Notes: generated by a model from the sequence alone, not told the origin. A stretch of 62,417 nucleotides of DNA from Desulfosporosinus nitroreducens (GCF_023897015.1 NZ_JAMHFY010000028.1:1-62417); one strand, 5' to 3'. Shown: positions 32,645 through 41,720, counted from the stretch's first letter. Numbers and translations are program-made.

Positions 32645-35203
32645 ATGTATACTATTGATATTAATGGCACAATTCATAGCGTGCAGGAGGATAAGAATCT
32701 GCTTGATTTCTTGCGAGATGAGGCACAGGTAACTTCACTTAAAAATGGATGTGGAGAAGGAGCTTGTGGTGCGTGCATGCTTTTAGTGGATGGCAAGGCT
32801 ATGCGAGCTTGTATTTTGACAGTCGCTAAGGCATCCGGAAAGAAACTTCTGACCGTTGAAGGGCTATCCGAGCGAGAAAAGGAAGCTTATACTTGGGCGT
32901 TTGCCGAAGCAGGTGCGGTTCAATGCGGCTTTTGTATACCAGGTATGATTATCAGCGCTAAAGCTTTGCTTGATAAGAATGCCAATCCCACTTCTCAAGA
33001 AATAAAGCAGAGTATTCGCGGAAATATTTGTCGTTGCACAGGGTATATAAAAATTGAACAAGGCATTTTCTTGGCAGCTCAGGTATTGCGAGGGGAAATA
33101 ACCCCTAAGTCTTTACAGCCTGGGGCTAGAATTGGAACTAGTGTACAACGTGTGGACGCTCGTGAAAAGGCAATGGGAACGGGACAATATGTCGATGATA
33201 TGCAGGTAGATAATATGCTTTATGCAGCGGTTTTAAGGACTAAGTACCCTAGAGCCCTTGTCAAGGCCATCGATGTATCTGAAGCGCGTTCTTATCCAGG
33301 TGTAGAAGCGGCATTAACTGCAGAGGACATTCCGGCAGATCGCAATCACGGTCATATTTTTCCTGATTGGCCGACCATGGTTTCGATCGGACAAGAAACA
33401 AGGTATATCGGTGATGCAATTGCCATAGTTGCCGCTCAGACGAAAAAGCAAGCTCGAGAAGCTTTGAATTTGATTAAAGTGGAGTATGAAGAGCTCAAAC
33501 CGATTCTAAGTCCAACAGAAGCCATTGCTGAAGGAGCTCCTCGGATTCACGAAAAAGGGAATCTGTTAAGCACTACTAAGATTAAACGAGGAAATCCTGA
33601 GGAAGCGCTTGCTAATTCCGCGCATGTCGTTACGAATCGATATACAACGCCACCTACTGAACATGCCTTTATGGAACCTGAAAGCGCCTTAGCTATCCCT
33701 CAGGAAGACGGAGGGGTCACAATTTACGTTGGAGATCAAAGTGTTTATGATGATCAACATGGGATTATGGCGATGCTTGGCTTGCCAGCAGAAAAGGTGC
33801 GCGTAATCAGCAAATTGGTCGGTGGCGGATTTGGCGGTAAAGAAGATTTAAGTGTCCAACATCATGCCGCTTTGCTAGCTATAAAAACCCAAAAACCTGT
33901 CAAACTAACCTTTACTCGCCAGGAAAGCATCTTAGTGCACCCTAAGCGCCATGCTATGGAATTGGAAGTTACGACTGGATGTGATGAGAAGGGGAAGCTG
34001 ACGGCTATGTCAGCCAAGATTGTTGCTGATACGGGGGCTTATGCCTCTTTAGGCACTGCTGTTCTGCAACGGGCGTGTACCCATGCCAGTGGTCCTTATC
34101 AAATAGCTAATGTAGATATTACCGGGCTCTGCGTTTATACGAATAATCCTCCGGCTGGAGCATTTAGAGGCTTTGGTGTCCCGCAATCCTCTTTTGCGGC
34201 TGAGACAAATATGGATCTCTTAGCAGAAAAAGTGGGGATTTCTCCTTGGGAAATTCGGTACCTCAACGCTCTCGAACCAGGGATGGTTAATTCCACTGGT
34301 CAGATTACAGATGAGGGGACTGCCATCAAGGAGACACTTCGTGCAGTTCGGGAAGTGTATGAGTCTCACCCACATGCTGCGGGAATTGCCTGTGCTATGA
34401 AAAATACCGGTATTGGAGTGGGTCTTCCGGATACCGGGCGGGTAAAAATTAAAATTCTTAATGGGAAAGCGGTAGTCCTGACCAGTGCTGCCTGCATCGG
34501 ACAAGGTTTTGCCACTATTGCAACACAGATCGTTCATGAAGCAACGGGTTTGCCTCTGGAACAGATTGAAGTTGGTGCTCCTGATACCTGTTTGACGCCT
34601 AATTCTGGAACAACAACTGCTTCGCGTCAGACTATGTTTAGTGGTGAGGCCGTGCGTCAAGCTTCTCTGAAATTGCAACAAGCGATGCATAATGCTACTT
34701 TTGAGAACTTAGAAGGGCAAGAATTTTACGGGGAATACTTTGGGGAAACCGACCCAATGAATTCAGATAAGCCAAACCCAATTAGCCACGTTGCTTATAG
34801 TTATGCAACTCATGTTGTTCTGCTAAATGAACAGGGAATGGTGGAAAAAGTGGTCGCAGCCCATGATGTGGGAAGGGCCATCAATCCGAAAGCCATCGAA
34901 GGGCAGATTGAAGGCGGAGTTTGCATGGGATTAGGCTATGCTTTGCGTGAGGATTTTCCTCTTCTTAATGGTGTGCCAACAGCTAAGTACGCTAAGTTAG
35001 GACTTTTGCGGTCGACAGAAATGCCTGAGGTTGAATCTGTGATTATTGAAAAGAATTCCTCTCCATTAGCTTACGGTGCCAAAGGAGTAGGGGAGATCGC
35101 CTCGATTCCGACGGCTCCGGCAGTTGCATCCGCATATTACAAGTTTGATGGCACACTGCGTTGTTCCTTGCCCTTGAAAGAAACCCCTTATAATAAAAGT
35201 TAA
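32645..35203 (+). CDS. Selenium-dependent xanthine dehydrogenase-type hydroxylase (fused Fe-S and Mo subunits)
   Basis: 852 aa fusion. Residues 1-155 are the two-cluster [2Fe-2S] domain (CGEGACGAC; CGFC...CRC). Residues about 165-852 are the molybdopterin part with GGGFGGKED, AFRGFG and the catalytic glutamate in AKGVGE. The length and fusion match the selenium-dependent xanthine dehydrogenase family, whose sulfido-type ligand carries a labile selenium rather than selenocysteine. Direct coupling to yqeC, mocA and yqeB downstream supports this. It keeps the glutamate equivalent to bovine Glu802, unlike the XdhA at 2329. No FAD subunit is attached, so electrons may pass to YgfK or another flavoprotein. 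Confidence 0.87.
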   Translation: MYTIDINGTIHSVQEDKNLLDFLRDEAQVTSLKNGCGEGACGACMLLVDGKAMRACILTVAKASGKKLLTVEGLSEREKEAYTWAFAEAGAVQCGFCIPGMIISAKALLDKNANPTSQEIKQSIRGNICRCTGYIKIEQGIFLAAQVLRGEITPKSLQPGARIGTSVQRVDAREKAMGTGQYVDDMQVDNMLYAAVLRTKYPRALVKAIDVSEARSYPGVEAALTAEDIPADRNHGHIFPDWPTMVSIGQETRYIGDAIAIVAAQTKKQAREALNLIKVEYEELKPILSPTEAIAEGAPRIHEKGNLLSTTKIKRGNPEEALANSAHVVTNRYTTPPTEHAFMEPESALAIPQEDGGVTIYVGDQSVYDDQHGIMAMLGLPAEKVRVISKLVGGGFGGKEDLSVQHHAALLAIKTQKPVKLTFTRQESILVHPKRHAMELEVTTGCDEKGKLTAMSAKIVADTGAYASLGTAVLQRACTHASGPYQIANVDITGLCVYTNNPPAGAFRGFGVPQSSFAAETNMDLLAEKVGISPWEIRYLNALEPGMVNSTGQITDEGTAIKETLRAVREVYESHPHAAGIACAMKNTGIGVGLPDTGRVKIKILNGKAVVLTSAACIGQGFATIATQIVHEATGLPLEQIEVGAPDTCLTPNSGTTTASRQTMFSGEAVRQASLKLQQAMHNATFENLEGQEFYGEYFGETDPMNSDKPNPISHVAYSYATHVVLLNEQGMVEKVVAAHDVGRAINPKAIEGQIEGGVCMGLGYALREDFPLLNGVPTAKYAKLGLLRSTEMPEVESVIIEKNSSPLAYGAKGVGEIASIPTAPAVASAYYKFDGTLRCSLPLKETPYNKS

Positions 35204-35283
35204 TTTGAATTTTCTTGTTTCGGCGCTTGAACAATGTCTCAAACTCACGTAAACTATCCGTAAACAGTCTTTAGGAGTTAAAC

Positions 35284-36129
35284 ATGACTAGTTCGGCAAG
35301 AAGATCTACGATCAGTTCGACAATCGGAAGCGGCAGTCTTTGGAATATGACTCAGCATTTATCTGTTACAACCTTCATCGGGGCTGGAGGGAAGACAACG
35401 TGTCTTCGATCACTGTCTCATGAAATCGCATCCGCTGGTCTGCAAGTTGTGGCAACCACTACGACAAAAGTCTATCCTGAGGAACACATGAACATTTGGA
35501 GGAATCTCAATCCTCCTCCTAAACAAAAGGGTGCATGGTTCTGGTATGATAAACTAGAGGATGAAAGTGGAAAATGGCTTGGCCCATCGGTTACAGCGGT
35601 TGACAATGCCATCTCAAAGGATATTCTCTCATTTGACTTGCACAACTTGAAGGGTCACCGTTTTTGGGTAATTGAAGGAGATGGTGCACGAGAGCGCAAG
35701 TTAAAGTGCTGGGAGTCCTATGAACCGCAAATTCCTAAGTATACGGATTGTGCTGTGTTAGTGCTGGACCGGGGGTTATGGGGAGATGTTCTGCAAGAGG
35801 ATCACGTTCATAGATCTCACAGGTGTAAGGATCTTCTCGGTCAGGTTTGGAAAGCAGAGAGTGCTTGGAGATATTTTTTGAGGTCTCCTGTCTTTGCTCC
35901 TCAATATGAGCAGATGTCTTGGGTTATTCTCTTGAATGGTCCAGGAAAAACCATTGAGAACAAAAAGGTAATAGATCCAATGGATTCATTGGATCTATTA
36001 CACGATCTTAAGCATAAATGGTTAGAAACCCAACAGAATGCCGTACCCTTCGAAGCGAGACCAAGTCATTTACGCCTGGCCGTGGGGGATGCCAAAGAGG
36101 GGGACTTACGATGGTTCGATTTGTGGTAA
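35284..36129 (+). CDS. yqeC: YqeC, selenium-dependent hydroxylase accessory protein
   Basis: 281 aa protein with an N-terminal P-loop FIGAGGKTTCL (about residues 36-46) and the TTTTKVYPEE stretch typical of YqeC. The family is a phylogenetic-profile marker of selenium-dependent molybdenum hydroxylases. Its precise maturation role is not established. ATG 35284 follows TTAGGAG. Its end overlaps mocA by 19 nt. Confidence 0.85.
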   Translation: MTSSARRSTISSTIGSGSLWNMTQHLSVTTFIGAGGKTTCLRSLSHEIASAGLQVVATTTTKVYPEEHMNIWRNLNPPPKQKGAWFWYDKLEDESGKWLGPSVTAVDNAISKDILSFDLHNLKGHRFWVIEGDGARERKLKCWESYEPQIPKYTDCAVLVLDRGLWGDVLQEDHVHRSHRCKDLLGQVWKAESAWRYFLRSPVFAPQYEQMSWVILLNGPGKTIENKKVIDPMDSLDLLHDLKHKWLETQQNAVPFEARPSHLRLAVGDAKEGDLRWFDLW

Positions 36130-36734
36130 TGGCCGCAGGTTTGGCTACTCGAATGGGGCGAGATAAACTTGCTCTGCCTTGGAAGAAGACCACTGTCCTA
36201 GGGCATGTTATTGAAACGATTCTTGAGACGATCAAACTACATAAAAGTGAATCAATGTTAGCAAAGATTGAGATTCACGTTGTCTCACGGCAAACCATTG
36301 ATACGTATGTTTCAGAAGACGGTATTAGAGAGTTTAGAGAGCAGGGCGGGATTTGGCATTATGTTCCAAGCCCTCAACCTCTTGCGCAGACGCTTAACAT
36401 AGGACTACAAAATATAAATAATCAAATACATAGTTACGTTTTTATACCAGGGGATCAGGTAGGAATTAATGTTCAAGAGCTCTCAGCCTGCCTGGGAGAG
36501 GTGCTTAGGTTATGTCCGGATTTCCTTGTTCCCATTGCCGGGGATACAACAGGTTCCCCCGTATTTTTTCATAAGCGATACGTCCCGGAACTATTGGCGC
36601 TTCAGGGTGAGCAAGGCGGAAGAGCCGTTTTAAATAAATATCCGGATCGATGGCTGAAATTTTCTGTTAAGGAAAATTTATTTTGTGATGTTGATACACC
36701 TGAACAATATCAGGCTTTATATAACAAAATTTAG
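36111..36734 (+). CDS. mocA: MocA-type molybdenum cofactor cytidylyltransferase
   Basis: 207 aa nucleotidyltransferase with the MobA/MocA signature VVMAAGLATRMGRDKLALPW. It makes the cytosine-dinucleotide form of the cofactor used by xanthine-dehydrogenase-family enzymes. The frame is open from 36018, but the protein homology begins at ATG 36111, preceded by AGAGGGGG and overlapping yqeC. Its position in a yqeC-mocA-yqeB block mirrors E. coli (ygfJ/mocA). Confidence 0.87.
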   Translation: MVRFVVMAAGLATRMGRDKLALPWKKTTVLGHVIETILETIKLHKSESMLAKIEIHVVSRQTIDTYVSEDGIREFREQGGIWHYVPSPQPLAQTLNIGLQNINNQIHSYVFIPGDQVGINVQELSACLGEVLRLCPDFLVPIAGDTTGSPVFFHKRYVPELLALQGEQGGRAVLNKYPDRWLKFSVKENLFCDVDTPEQYQALYNKI

Positions 36735-36828
36735 TTCTGCTAAGAGAGTTAAACTTCTAAACAGATAATTCTAATGTTTGCTTTTAAACAGTTAATATTT
36801 GAACCCTAAAGACAGGAGAAATGTGCGA

Positions 36829-37677
36829 ATGAACAGTAAACTGGTTATGAATGGGCCGGTGGTTTTAATTCGTGGGGCTGGGGAACAAGCTTCTGGCGTC
36901 GGTTGGGCTTTGGCTAAAGCAGGATTTAGAGTAGTAATGACGGAAGTAGCTGAGCCTTTAATGGTCCGCTGGCCAGTATGTTTTGGTACTGCTATTGAAG
37001 AAGGCCGTTGGAAAGTTGAAGAAATCACGGCTTGCCGTATAGCTTCTCCAACCTCAGATTGTGAAACTGCTTGGAAAGCGGGAGAAATCCCAGTCCTTGT
37101 TGATCCTGATTTGAAGACATTACCTGAGCTTAATCCTTCAATACTGGTTGATGCTATTATGGCCAAACGAAACATGGGGACAAAGCAAAGCATGGCCCCG
37201 TTAACGATCGGTTTGGGACCTGGTTTTACCGCAGGAGAAGATGTAGATGTCGTTATAGAAACTAACCGAGGGCATCATCTAGGCCGGATCATTTATTCTG
37301 GACCAGCTCAACCTAATACTGGTATTCCGGGAGAAGTTAAGGGCATTTCTAAAGAACGTGTTGTCTATTCTACCAAGACAGGGGTCTTCAAAGCAAAGCG
37401 GGCTATTGGAGAACAGGTTTTAGCGGGAGATTGCTTGGGTGAAATTGAAGACGGGATAGAGAAGACCGAAGTAGTGTCCTTAATCAATGGGGTTTTAAGA
37501 GGGTTATTGAGAACAAATACCCAGATTTCTGAAAATGTAAAAATTGGGGATATAGATCCTCGTGGGAACGAAGAATACTGTTGGACGATTTCGGAGAAAG
37601 CACGTGCTATAGGGGCCGCAGTTTTATTATGCATCCTGGAATGCGGTATCATTAGTCCCCTGCGATTAAAAGGCTAG
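36829..37677 (+). CDS. yqeB: YqeB, selenium-dependent molybdenum hydroxylase maturation protein
   Basis: 282 aa, matching the clostridial short form; E. coli YqeB is longer, about 540 aa. It has VVLIRGAGEQASGVGWALAKAG, a Rossmann-like start as in the XdhC/CoxI maturation family, then VIETNRGHHLGRI. It is expected to help insert selenium into the molybdenum site. The frame opens at TTG 36799; ATG 36829 or GTG 36823 is likelier, given AGGAG at 36814-36818. Confidence 0.83.
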   Translation: MNSKLVMNGPVVLIRGAGEQASGVGWALAKAGFRVVMTEVAEPLMVRWPVCFGTAIEEGRWKVEEITACRIASPTSDCETAWKAGEIPVLVDPDLKTLPELNPSILVDAIMAKRNMGTKQSMAPLTIGLGPGFTAGEDVDVVIETNRGHHLGRIIYSGPAQPNTGIPGEVKGISKERVVYSTKTGVFKAKRAIGEQVLAGDCLGEIEDGIEKTEVVSLINGVLRGLLRTNTQISENVKIGDIDPRGNEEYCWTISEKARAIGAAVLLCILECGIISPLRLKG

Positions 37678-37911
37678 AAATTGTTTCATTCGTTTGAAAA
37701 AATAGGTATATTCTTATTGCCGAATGATGATTGATTCACTTTGTGGATCATTTTACCTAAAATGTAAGACAATTTTTTATATTTAAGCAGGATAACCCTA
37801 TATACAAATCGAATGTTTATATTGTAATATGTGTATTAGATCTTATGTCTTAAAACCGTTTAGAGAATGAAACAGATTAATTGATTGCTCAATAATTAAA
37901 TACTGAATTCT

Positions 37912-37977
37912 ACTCATATAACCTCGATAATTGGTTCGAGGGTTTCTACGAGGCAACCGAAATTGCTTCTCTATGAG
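37912..37977 (+). promoter_or_regulatory. Purine-family riboswitch aptamer (variant)
   Basis: All parts of the purine riboswitch are visible. P1: CTCATA (37913-37918) with TATGAG (37972-37977). P2: CCTCGA with TCGAGG (37922-37927, 37936-37941). The invariant junction GTTTCTAC is at 37942-37949. P3: GAGGCAA (37950-37956) with TTGCTTC (37963-37969). The L2 GG (37933-37934) and L3 CC (37957-37958) needed for loop kissing are present. The specificity position (74 in xpt numbering) is C (37971), as in guanine-type aptamers. Unusual: L2 and L3 are each one nucleotide short, and position 73 is U instead of A. It controls the hydroxylase operon starting at 38151. Confidence 0.8.
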
Positions 37978-38019
37978 CCAGGGATGGCCATAGAGTTTTG
38001 CAATAGAGGTTGCTTTTTT
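37953..38019 (+). terminator. Riboswitch expression platform: terminator that competes with the aptamer
   Basis: A long stem uses aptamer sequence: GCAACC (37953-37958) with GGTTGC (38008-38013), TTGC (37963-37966) with GCAA (38000-38003), CTCTATG (37969-37975) with CATAGAG (37989-37995) and GCC/GGC at the tip, followed by TTTTTT (38014-38019). It consumes P3 and the 3' strand of P1, so aptamer and terminator exclude each other. Ligand binding should therefore allow read-through (ON switch). Confidence 0.75.
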
Positions 38020-38075
38020 GTGCTGTCAAAAAGTATAAACTTACGTTATATACTTTCTAAGCATAAGTGCAACTA

Positions 38076-38117
38076 AGGCTACCGCCTGCGCCTGTGGCTT
38101 GGCGCTAGCCAAGTTTT
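38076..38117. repeat. Short hairpin repeat, compact form (related copy at 12803-12868)
   Basis: GCCTGTGGCTTGGCG directly followed by TAGCCAAGTTTT forms a small hairpin, CTTGGC-GCTA-GCCAAG (38098-38113), with four Ts. It lies between the riboswitch terminator and the next gene. Confidence 0.45.
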
Positions 38118-38150
38118 CTATATGCGCAAAATAATAAATGAGGTGAAAAA

Positions 38151-38993
38151 ATGAAGTATTTTCAACCGTACAGCGTGGAAGAGGCTATAGAAATAGCCCA
38201 TGCATCCGAGTCTACTTTCTTGGCTGGGGGAACCGACCTTGTACTTCATATGCGTAACGGCAAAGCTCAGCCGTCGGGTCTCATAGACCTGGGCAAAATC
38301 CCCGTTCTTCGCGAGATCAAAGAAGTCGACGGGTTTATCGAAATCGGGAGCATGGCCACGTTTGCAGAATTAGGAAATAGTGAACTCGTTGCCCAAAATG
38401 CCTATGCCCTTTGGCAGGCCTGTCAATCCATGGGTTCTCCACAAATTCGTAATCAAGCGACTTTGGGTGGAAACTTAGGTAACTGCTCACCGGCTGCGGA
38501 TGGCTTGCCACCACTATTAGCGTTAGGGGCAGAGGTCCATTTGATTTCGCAAGAGGGGGAGGAATTTGAACCTTTATCCACTCTCTTAAGCCGTACACCG
38601 CTCCTCGGACAGAACACCCTCATTCTTGGATTCCGTATCCCTATCAATGGTTGGCAGAGTGGCTTTGCAAAATTAGGTAGACGCAGAGCGTTAGCCATTG
38701 CCCGTTTAAGTGTCGCTGTGGCTGTAGAAATAAATGGAACCCGAGTGGAAAATGTTCGCGTGGCCCTGGGAGCTGTGGGCAGACGAGCTTTCTTAAGTGA
38801 ATCTCTTGGCCGGGAATTAAGCGGTCTGGACTTAAACGGGGCTTGGTTGGAAAAAGGGGTTTTGGAAGTCCAACAGATAGTCCGAGAAGCTTTGGGGGCC
38901 CGGGCATCTGCACCATATAAACGGGAAGCGGTTTCTGGAGTCTTTCGTGAGGCGTTAGCGTCGATCATCACAGAGGGAGGGACACAGGCATGA
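38151..38993 (+). CDS. FAD-binding subunit of a four-subunit molybdenum hydroxylase (YgfM/NdhF-like)
   Basis: 280 aa CO-dehydrogenase-flavoprotein family subunit with LAGGTDLVLHM and RNQATLGGNLGNCSPAADG, the two FAD-contact motifs. First gene of the riboswitch-controlled operon. The next start overlaps its stop by 4 nt. Family neighbours are YgfM of the putative E. coli selenate reductase and the flavin subunit of clostridial nicotinate dehydrogenase. The substrate is probably a purine, given the riboswitch and neighbours. Confidence 0.87.
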   Translation: MKYFQPYSVEEAIEIAHASESTFLAGGTDLVLHMRNGKAQPSGLIDLGKIPVLREIKEVDGFIEIGSMATFAELGNSELVAQNAYALWQACQSMGSPQIRNQATLGGNLGNCSPAADGLPPLLALGAEVHLISQEGEEFEPLSTLLSRTPLLGQNTLILGFRIPINGWQSGFAKLGRRRALAIARLSVAVAVEINGTRVENVRVALGAVGRRAFLSESLGRELSGLDLNGAWLEKGVLEVQQIVREALGARASAPYKREAVSGVFREALASIITEGGTQA

Positions 38994-39457
38994 TAGAGAT
39001 TAAACTTGTTGTAAATAATAAGCCTTATACTTTGGGAGTTGAACCAAGTGAACGTCTCATTGATGCTTTACGCAACCGTTTGGGATTGCTTGGAACGAAA
39101 GAAGGGTGTGGGGAAGGAGAATGTGGAGCCTGCACCGTGATTATGGACGGTAAAACAGTGAACTCCTGTCTTGTTCTGGCTGTTCAAGCCAACGGAAGTG
39201 TTATTACGTCAATTGAGGGAGTAGGAAATCGGCGCTCACCTCATCCTGTACAGAAGGCTTTTGTCGAAGTTGGAGCCGTTCAATGTGGTTTTTGTACCCC
39301 TGGAATGGTTTTATCAGCTAAGAATTTGCTGGATAAAAACTCGAAGCCTAGTAATGAAGAAATTGGAATTGCCATGTCAGGGAATCTTTGTCGCTGTACA
39401 GGGTATGATAAAATTTTGCGGGCTGTAAAAATCGCTGCTGAGGAGGGAAAGGAATGA
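38990..39457 (+). CDS. 2Fe-2S subunit of the four-subunit molybdenum hydroxylase
   Basis: 155 aa with two [2Fe-2S] sites: CGEGECGAC...C and CGFC...CRC. It overlaps the FAD gene at its start (ATGA) and the next gene at its end (ATGA), so the whole operon is translationally coupled. It ferries electrons between the molybdenum and FAD subunits. Confidence 0.9.
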   Translation: MIEIKLVVNNKPYTLGVEPSERLIDALRNRLGLLGTKEGCGEGECGACTVIMDGKTVNSCLVLAVQANGSVITSIEGVGNRRSPHPVQKAFVEVGAVQCGFCTPGMVLSAKNLLDKNSKPSNEEIGIAMSGNLCRCTGYDKILRAVKIAAEEGKE

Positions 39458-40719
39458 AAACTTCAGTGGTGGGTTCCCGAGTTGTCAGAGAAGATGCCTG
39501 GGGGAAAGTCTTTGGGCAAACGAAATTCCCTGCAGACGTGAATTTGCAGGGTCAGATCTACGCGGTAGTTATTCGCAGTCCACATCCTCATGCCAGAGTT
39601 CTAGGAATTAACAGTGAACAAGCAATGAGCTTAGCTGGTGTGGTGGCTGTCTTAACGGCCAAGGATGTTCCTAATAATTCCCACGGTGTACTCTTTCGCG
39701 ACCAGCCCGTCCTAGCAGAGTATATTCGAATGGTTGGGGACCCGGTGGCGGTTGTAGGAGCAGAAACAGAGGAAATTGCTCGAGCTGCTGCCAAGCTTGT
39801 AGAAGTAGAATACGAGGTTTTGCCGGCGGTGTTTGACCCAGAGGAGGCTATGATGCCTGATGCGCTCCCTCTTCATCCTACGCTTCGGCCGACAAACGTC
39901 TTATATCACATGCCAATTCGTCGGGGCAATTTGCAAGAAGGCTGGGCTCAAGCAGACGTCGTAATTGAAAAAGAGTACAGTACTCAACATGTGGACCATG
40001 CCTTTCTGCAACCCGAAGCAGTGCTGGCTCATGTGGATGAACGCGGACACATGGTGGTGGAAACAGCTACCCAATACGCTCACTATGATCGGGGCGAGAT
40101 TGCCCATGCGTTAGGGCTTCGTTTTAGCCAGGTTCAAGTCAAAACCTTAGCGGTGGGAGGAGCTTTCGGAGGACGGGAAGACATTTCACTTCAGATTATG
40201 GCGGCCTTAATGGCCTGGAATACACTTCGACCTGTAAAAATGGAAAATACCCGGGAAGAATCCTTTTATTCTCATTCCAAACGTCATCCTATGCGGATGC
40301 ACTATAAAACAGGAGCGACGAAGGATGGAAAATTAGTTGCCCTGGAAGCTAAAATTATTGGGGATGCAGGTGCTTACTCTTCCTGGAGTATCAACGTTTT
40401 GCGTAAGTCTGCGGTACATGCCAGCGGACCCTATGTTATCCCGAATGTTTCAATTGATAGTTATGCCGTATTTACCAACAATCCTTATTCTGGAGCCATG
40501 CGTGGCTTTGGTGCGGCCCAAACAGTCTTGGCGTATGAGAGTCAAATGGATCTCCTCGCGAAGGAAATTGGAATTTCTCCATTAGAGATTCGCTTGCGTA
40601 ATCTTTTTAAGGTTGGAAGTACGACGGCTACAGGACAAGTATTGACCGGAAGTGTGCCACTTGATCAGTGCTTGGCGAAAATCGCGCCGTATCTCCAAAG
40701 AGGGGGGGACTCTCAATGA
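39454..40719 (+). CDS. Molybdopterin subunit, N-terminal part (NdhL-like large fragment)
   Basis: 421 aa corresponding to the first half of an XdhA-type subunit, with the hammerhead domain, GGAFGGRED and AMRGFG. It stops at TGA 40717-40719, just where the second molybdopterin domain should continue; that half is a separate gene starting at ATG 40716. A natural split at this point is known from selenium-dependent nicotinate dehydrogenase (NdhL about 50 kDa, NdhM about 37 kDa). A run of seven Gs (40702-40708) lies at the junction, so a frameshift or read error is the alternative. The GGRED glutamate aligns with Glu802 of bovine XDH. Confidence 0.8.
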   Translation: MKTSVVGSRVVREDAWGKVFGQTKFPADVNLQGQIYAVVIRSPHPHARVLGINSEQAMSLAGVVAVLTAKDVPNNSHGVLFRDQPVLAEYIRMVGDPVAVVGAETEEIARAAAKLVEVEYEVLPAVFDPEEAMMPDALPLHPTLRPTNVLYHMPIRRGNLQEGWAQADVVIEKEYSTQHVDHAFLQPEAVLAHVDERGHMVVETATQYAHYDRGEIAHALGLRFSQVQVKTLAVGGAFGGREDISLQIMAALMAWNTLRPVKMENTREESFYSHSKRHPMRMHYKTGATKDGKLVALEAKIIGDAGAYSSWSINVLRKSAVHASGPYVIPNVSIDSYAVFTNNPYSGAMRGFGAAQTVLAYESQMDLLAKEIGISPLEIRLRNLFKVGSTTATGQVLTGSVPLDQCLAKIAPYLQRGGDSQ

Positions 40720-41720
40720 AAAAGAGGGGAATTGGGTTAGGGTGTTCGTGGTATGGCACGGGTTATGGGAACGGTTTCCCGGACGTGTCCAGTGCCTTTG
40801 TAGAAATTCATGATGACGGGTCAGCGACGGTTTTGACGGGAGCTGTCGACGTAGGACAGGGAAGCAACTCAATCTTTGCCCAAATCGCAGCGGAAGAGCT
40901 GGGACTAGAGTCCCAAGATATCTGTGTCTATTCTGGTGATACGGATGCAACACCTGATTCAGGAACGACGGCAGCGACGCGGCAAACTTATAATACTGGA
41001 AATGCTGTTCTTAAAGCTGTTCGCCAAGCAAAATCCTCTTTGTTGGATTATGCTGCCCATGAGTTTTCTTGCCCAACTTCAGAAGGTATAGAGCTTAAAG
41101 CCGGTTATATAGGAGTCAAAGGTGATTCTTCACGCCGTATGCCTTTAGCTGACATGGTTTTTCAAGCCCGTTTAAAGGGTGAACGGTTTATAAGTGCTGA
41201 AAGCTCGACGGCGCGATCGACTCCTGTCGATCCTGAAACCGGGCAAGGTGCTCCTTACTGGCCATATGCGTTTGGATGTCAGATGGCTGAGGTAGAAGTT
41301 AATACTGAAACTGGTATGGTCCGTGTTCTCAAAGTAGTTGCAGTTCATGACGTAGGAAAAGCCCTAAATCCAACTCAAGTAGAAGGGCAAATTGCGGGAG
41401 GAGTAACCCAGGGAATAGGGTTTGCTTTGCTTGAGGAACTGGAATTAAAAGAGGGTAAAATTAATAATCCGGCCCTTTCCAGTTATTTGATTCCCACGGC
41501 CTTAGATGTGCCTAGTATAGAAGCTTTATTCGTGGAAGATGCAGAGTGCACTGGTCCTTTCGGTGCTAAGGGACTCGGTGAACCGGCAATGCTTCCAACA
41601 GTTGCGGCCATCATTAATGCTATTGATGATGCTGTGGGAGTAAGGATTACGTCTTTACCAGCGACACCGGAAAAAATTCTGCAAGCGTTAGCAGAGAAGA
41701 AGGAGGGTTTAGGAGAGTAG
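40716..41720 (+). CDS. Molybdopterin subunit, C-terminal part (NdhM-like medium fragment)
   Basis: 334 aa corresponding to the second half of the molybdopterin subunit, with VDVGQGSNS, TTAATRQTY and the catalytic-glutamate motif AKGLGE near the end. The frame is open from 40668, but the homology begins at KKRGIGLGCSWY, so ATG 40716 is the likely start. It has the G-rich tract GAGGGGGGG as ribosome site and an ATGA overlap with the preceding gene. Together the two parts equal a normal XdhA-type length. Confidence 0.8.
   Translation: MKKRGIGLGCSWYGTGYGNGFPDVSSAFVEIHDDGSATVLTGAVDVGQGSNSIFAQIAAEELGLESQDICVYSGDTDATPDSGTTAATRQTYNTGNAVLKAVRQAKSSLLDYAAHEFSCPTSEGIELKAGYIGVKGDSSRRMPLADMVFQARLKGERFISAESSTARSTPVDPETGQGAPYWPYAFGCQMAEVEVNTETGMVRVLKVVAVHDVGKALNPTQVEGQIAGGVTQGIGFALLEELELKEGKINNPALSSYLIPTALDVPSIEALFVEDAECTGPFGAKGLGEPAMLPTVAAIINAIDDAVGVRITSLPATPEKILQALAEKKEGLGE

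Noticed and set aside
32645-35203. In-frame selenocysteine in the selenium-dependent hydroxylase
   Set aside because: The frame has no internal TGA; in this enzyme family selenium is a labile ligand at the molybdenum site, not selenocysteine.
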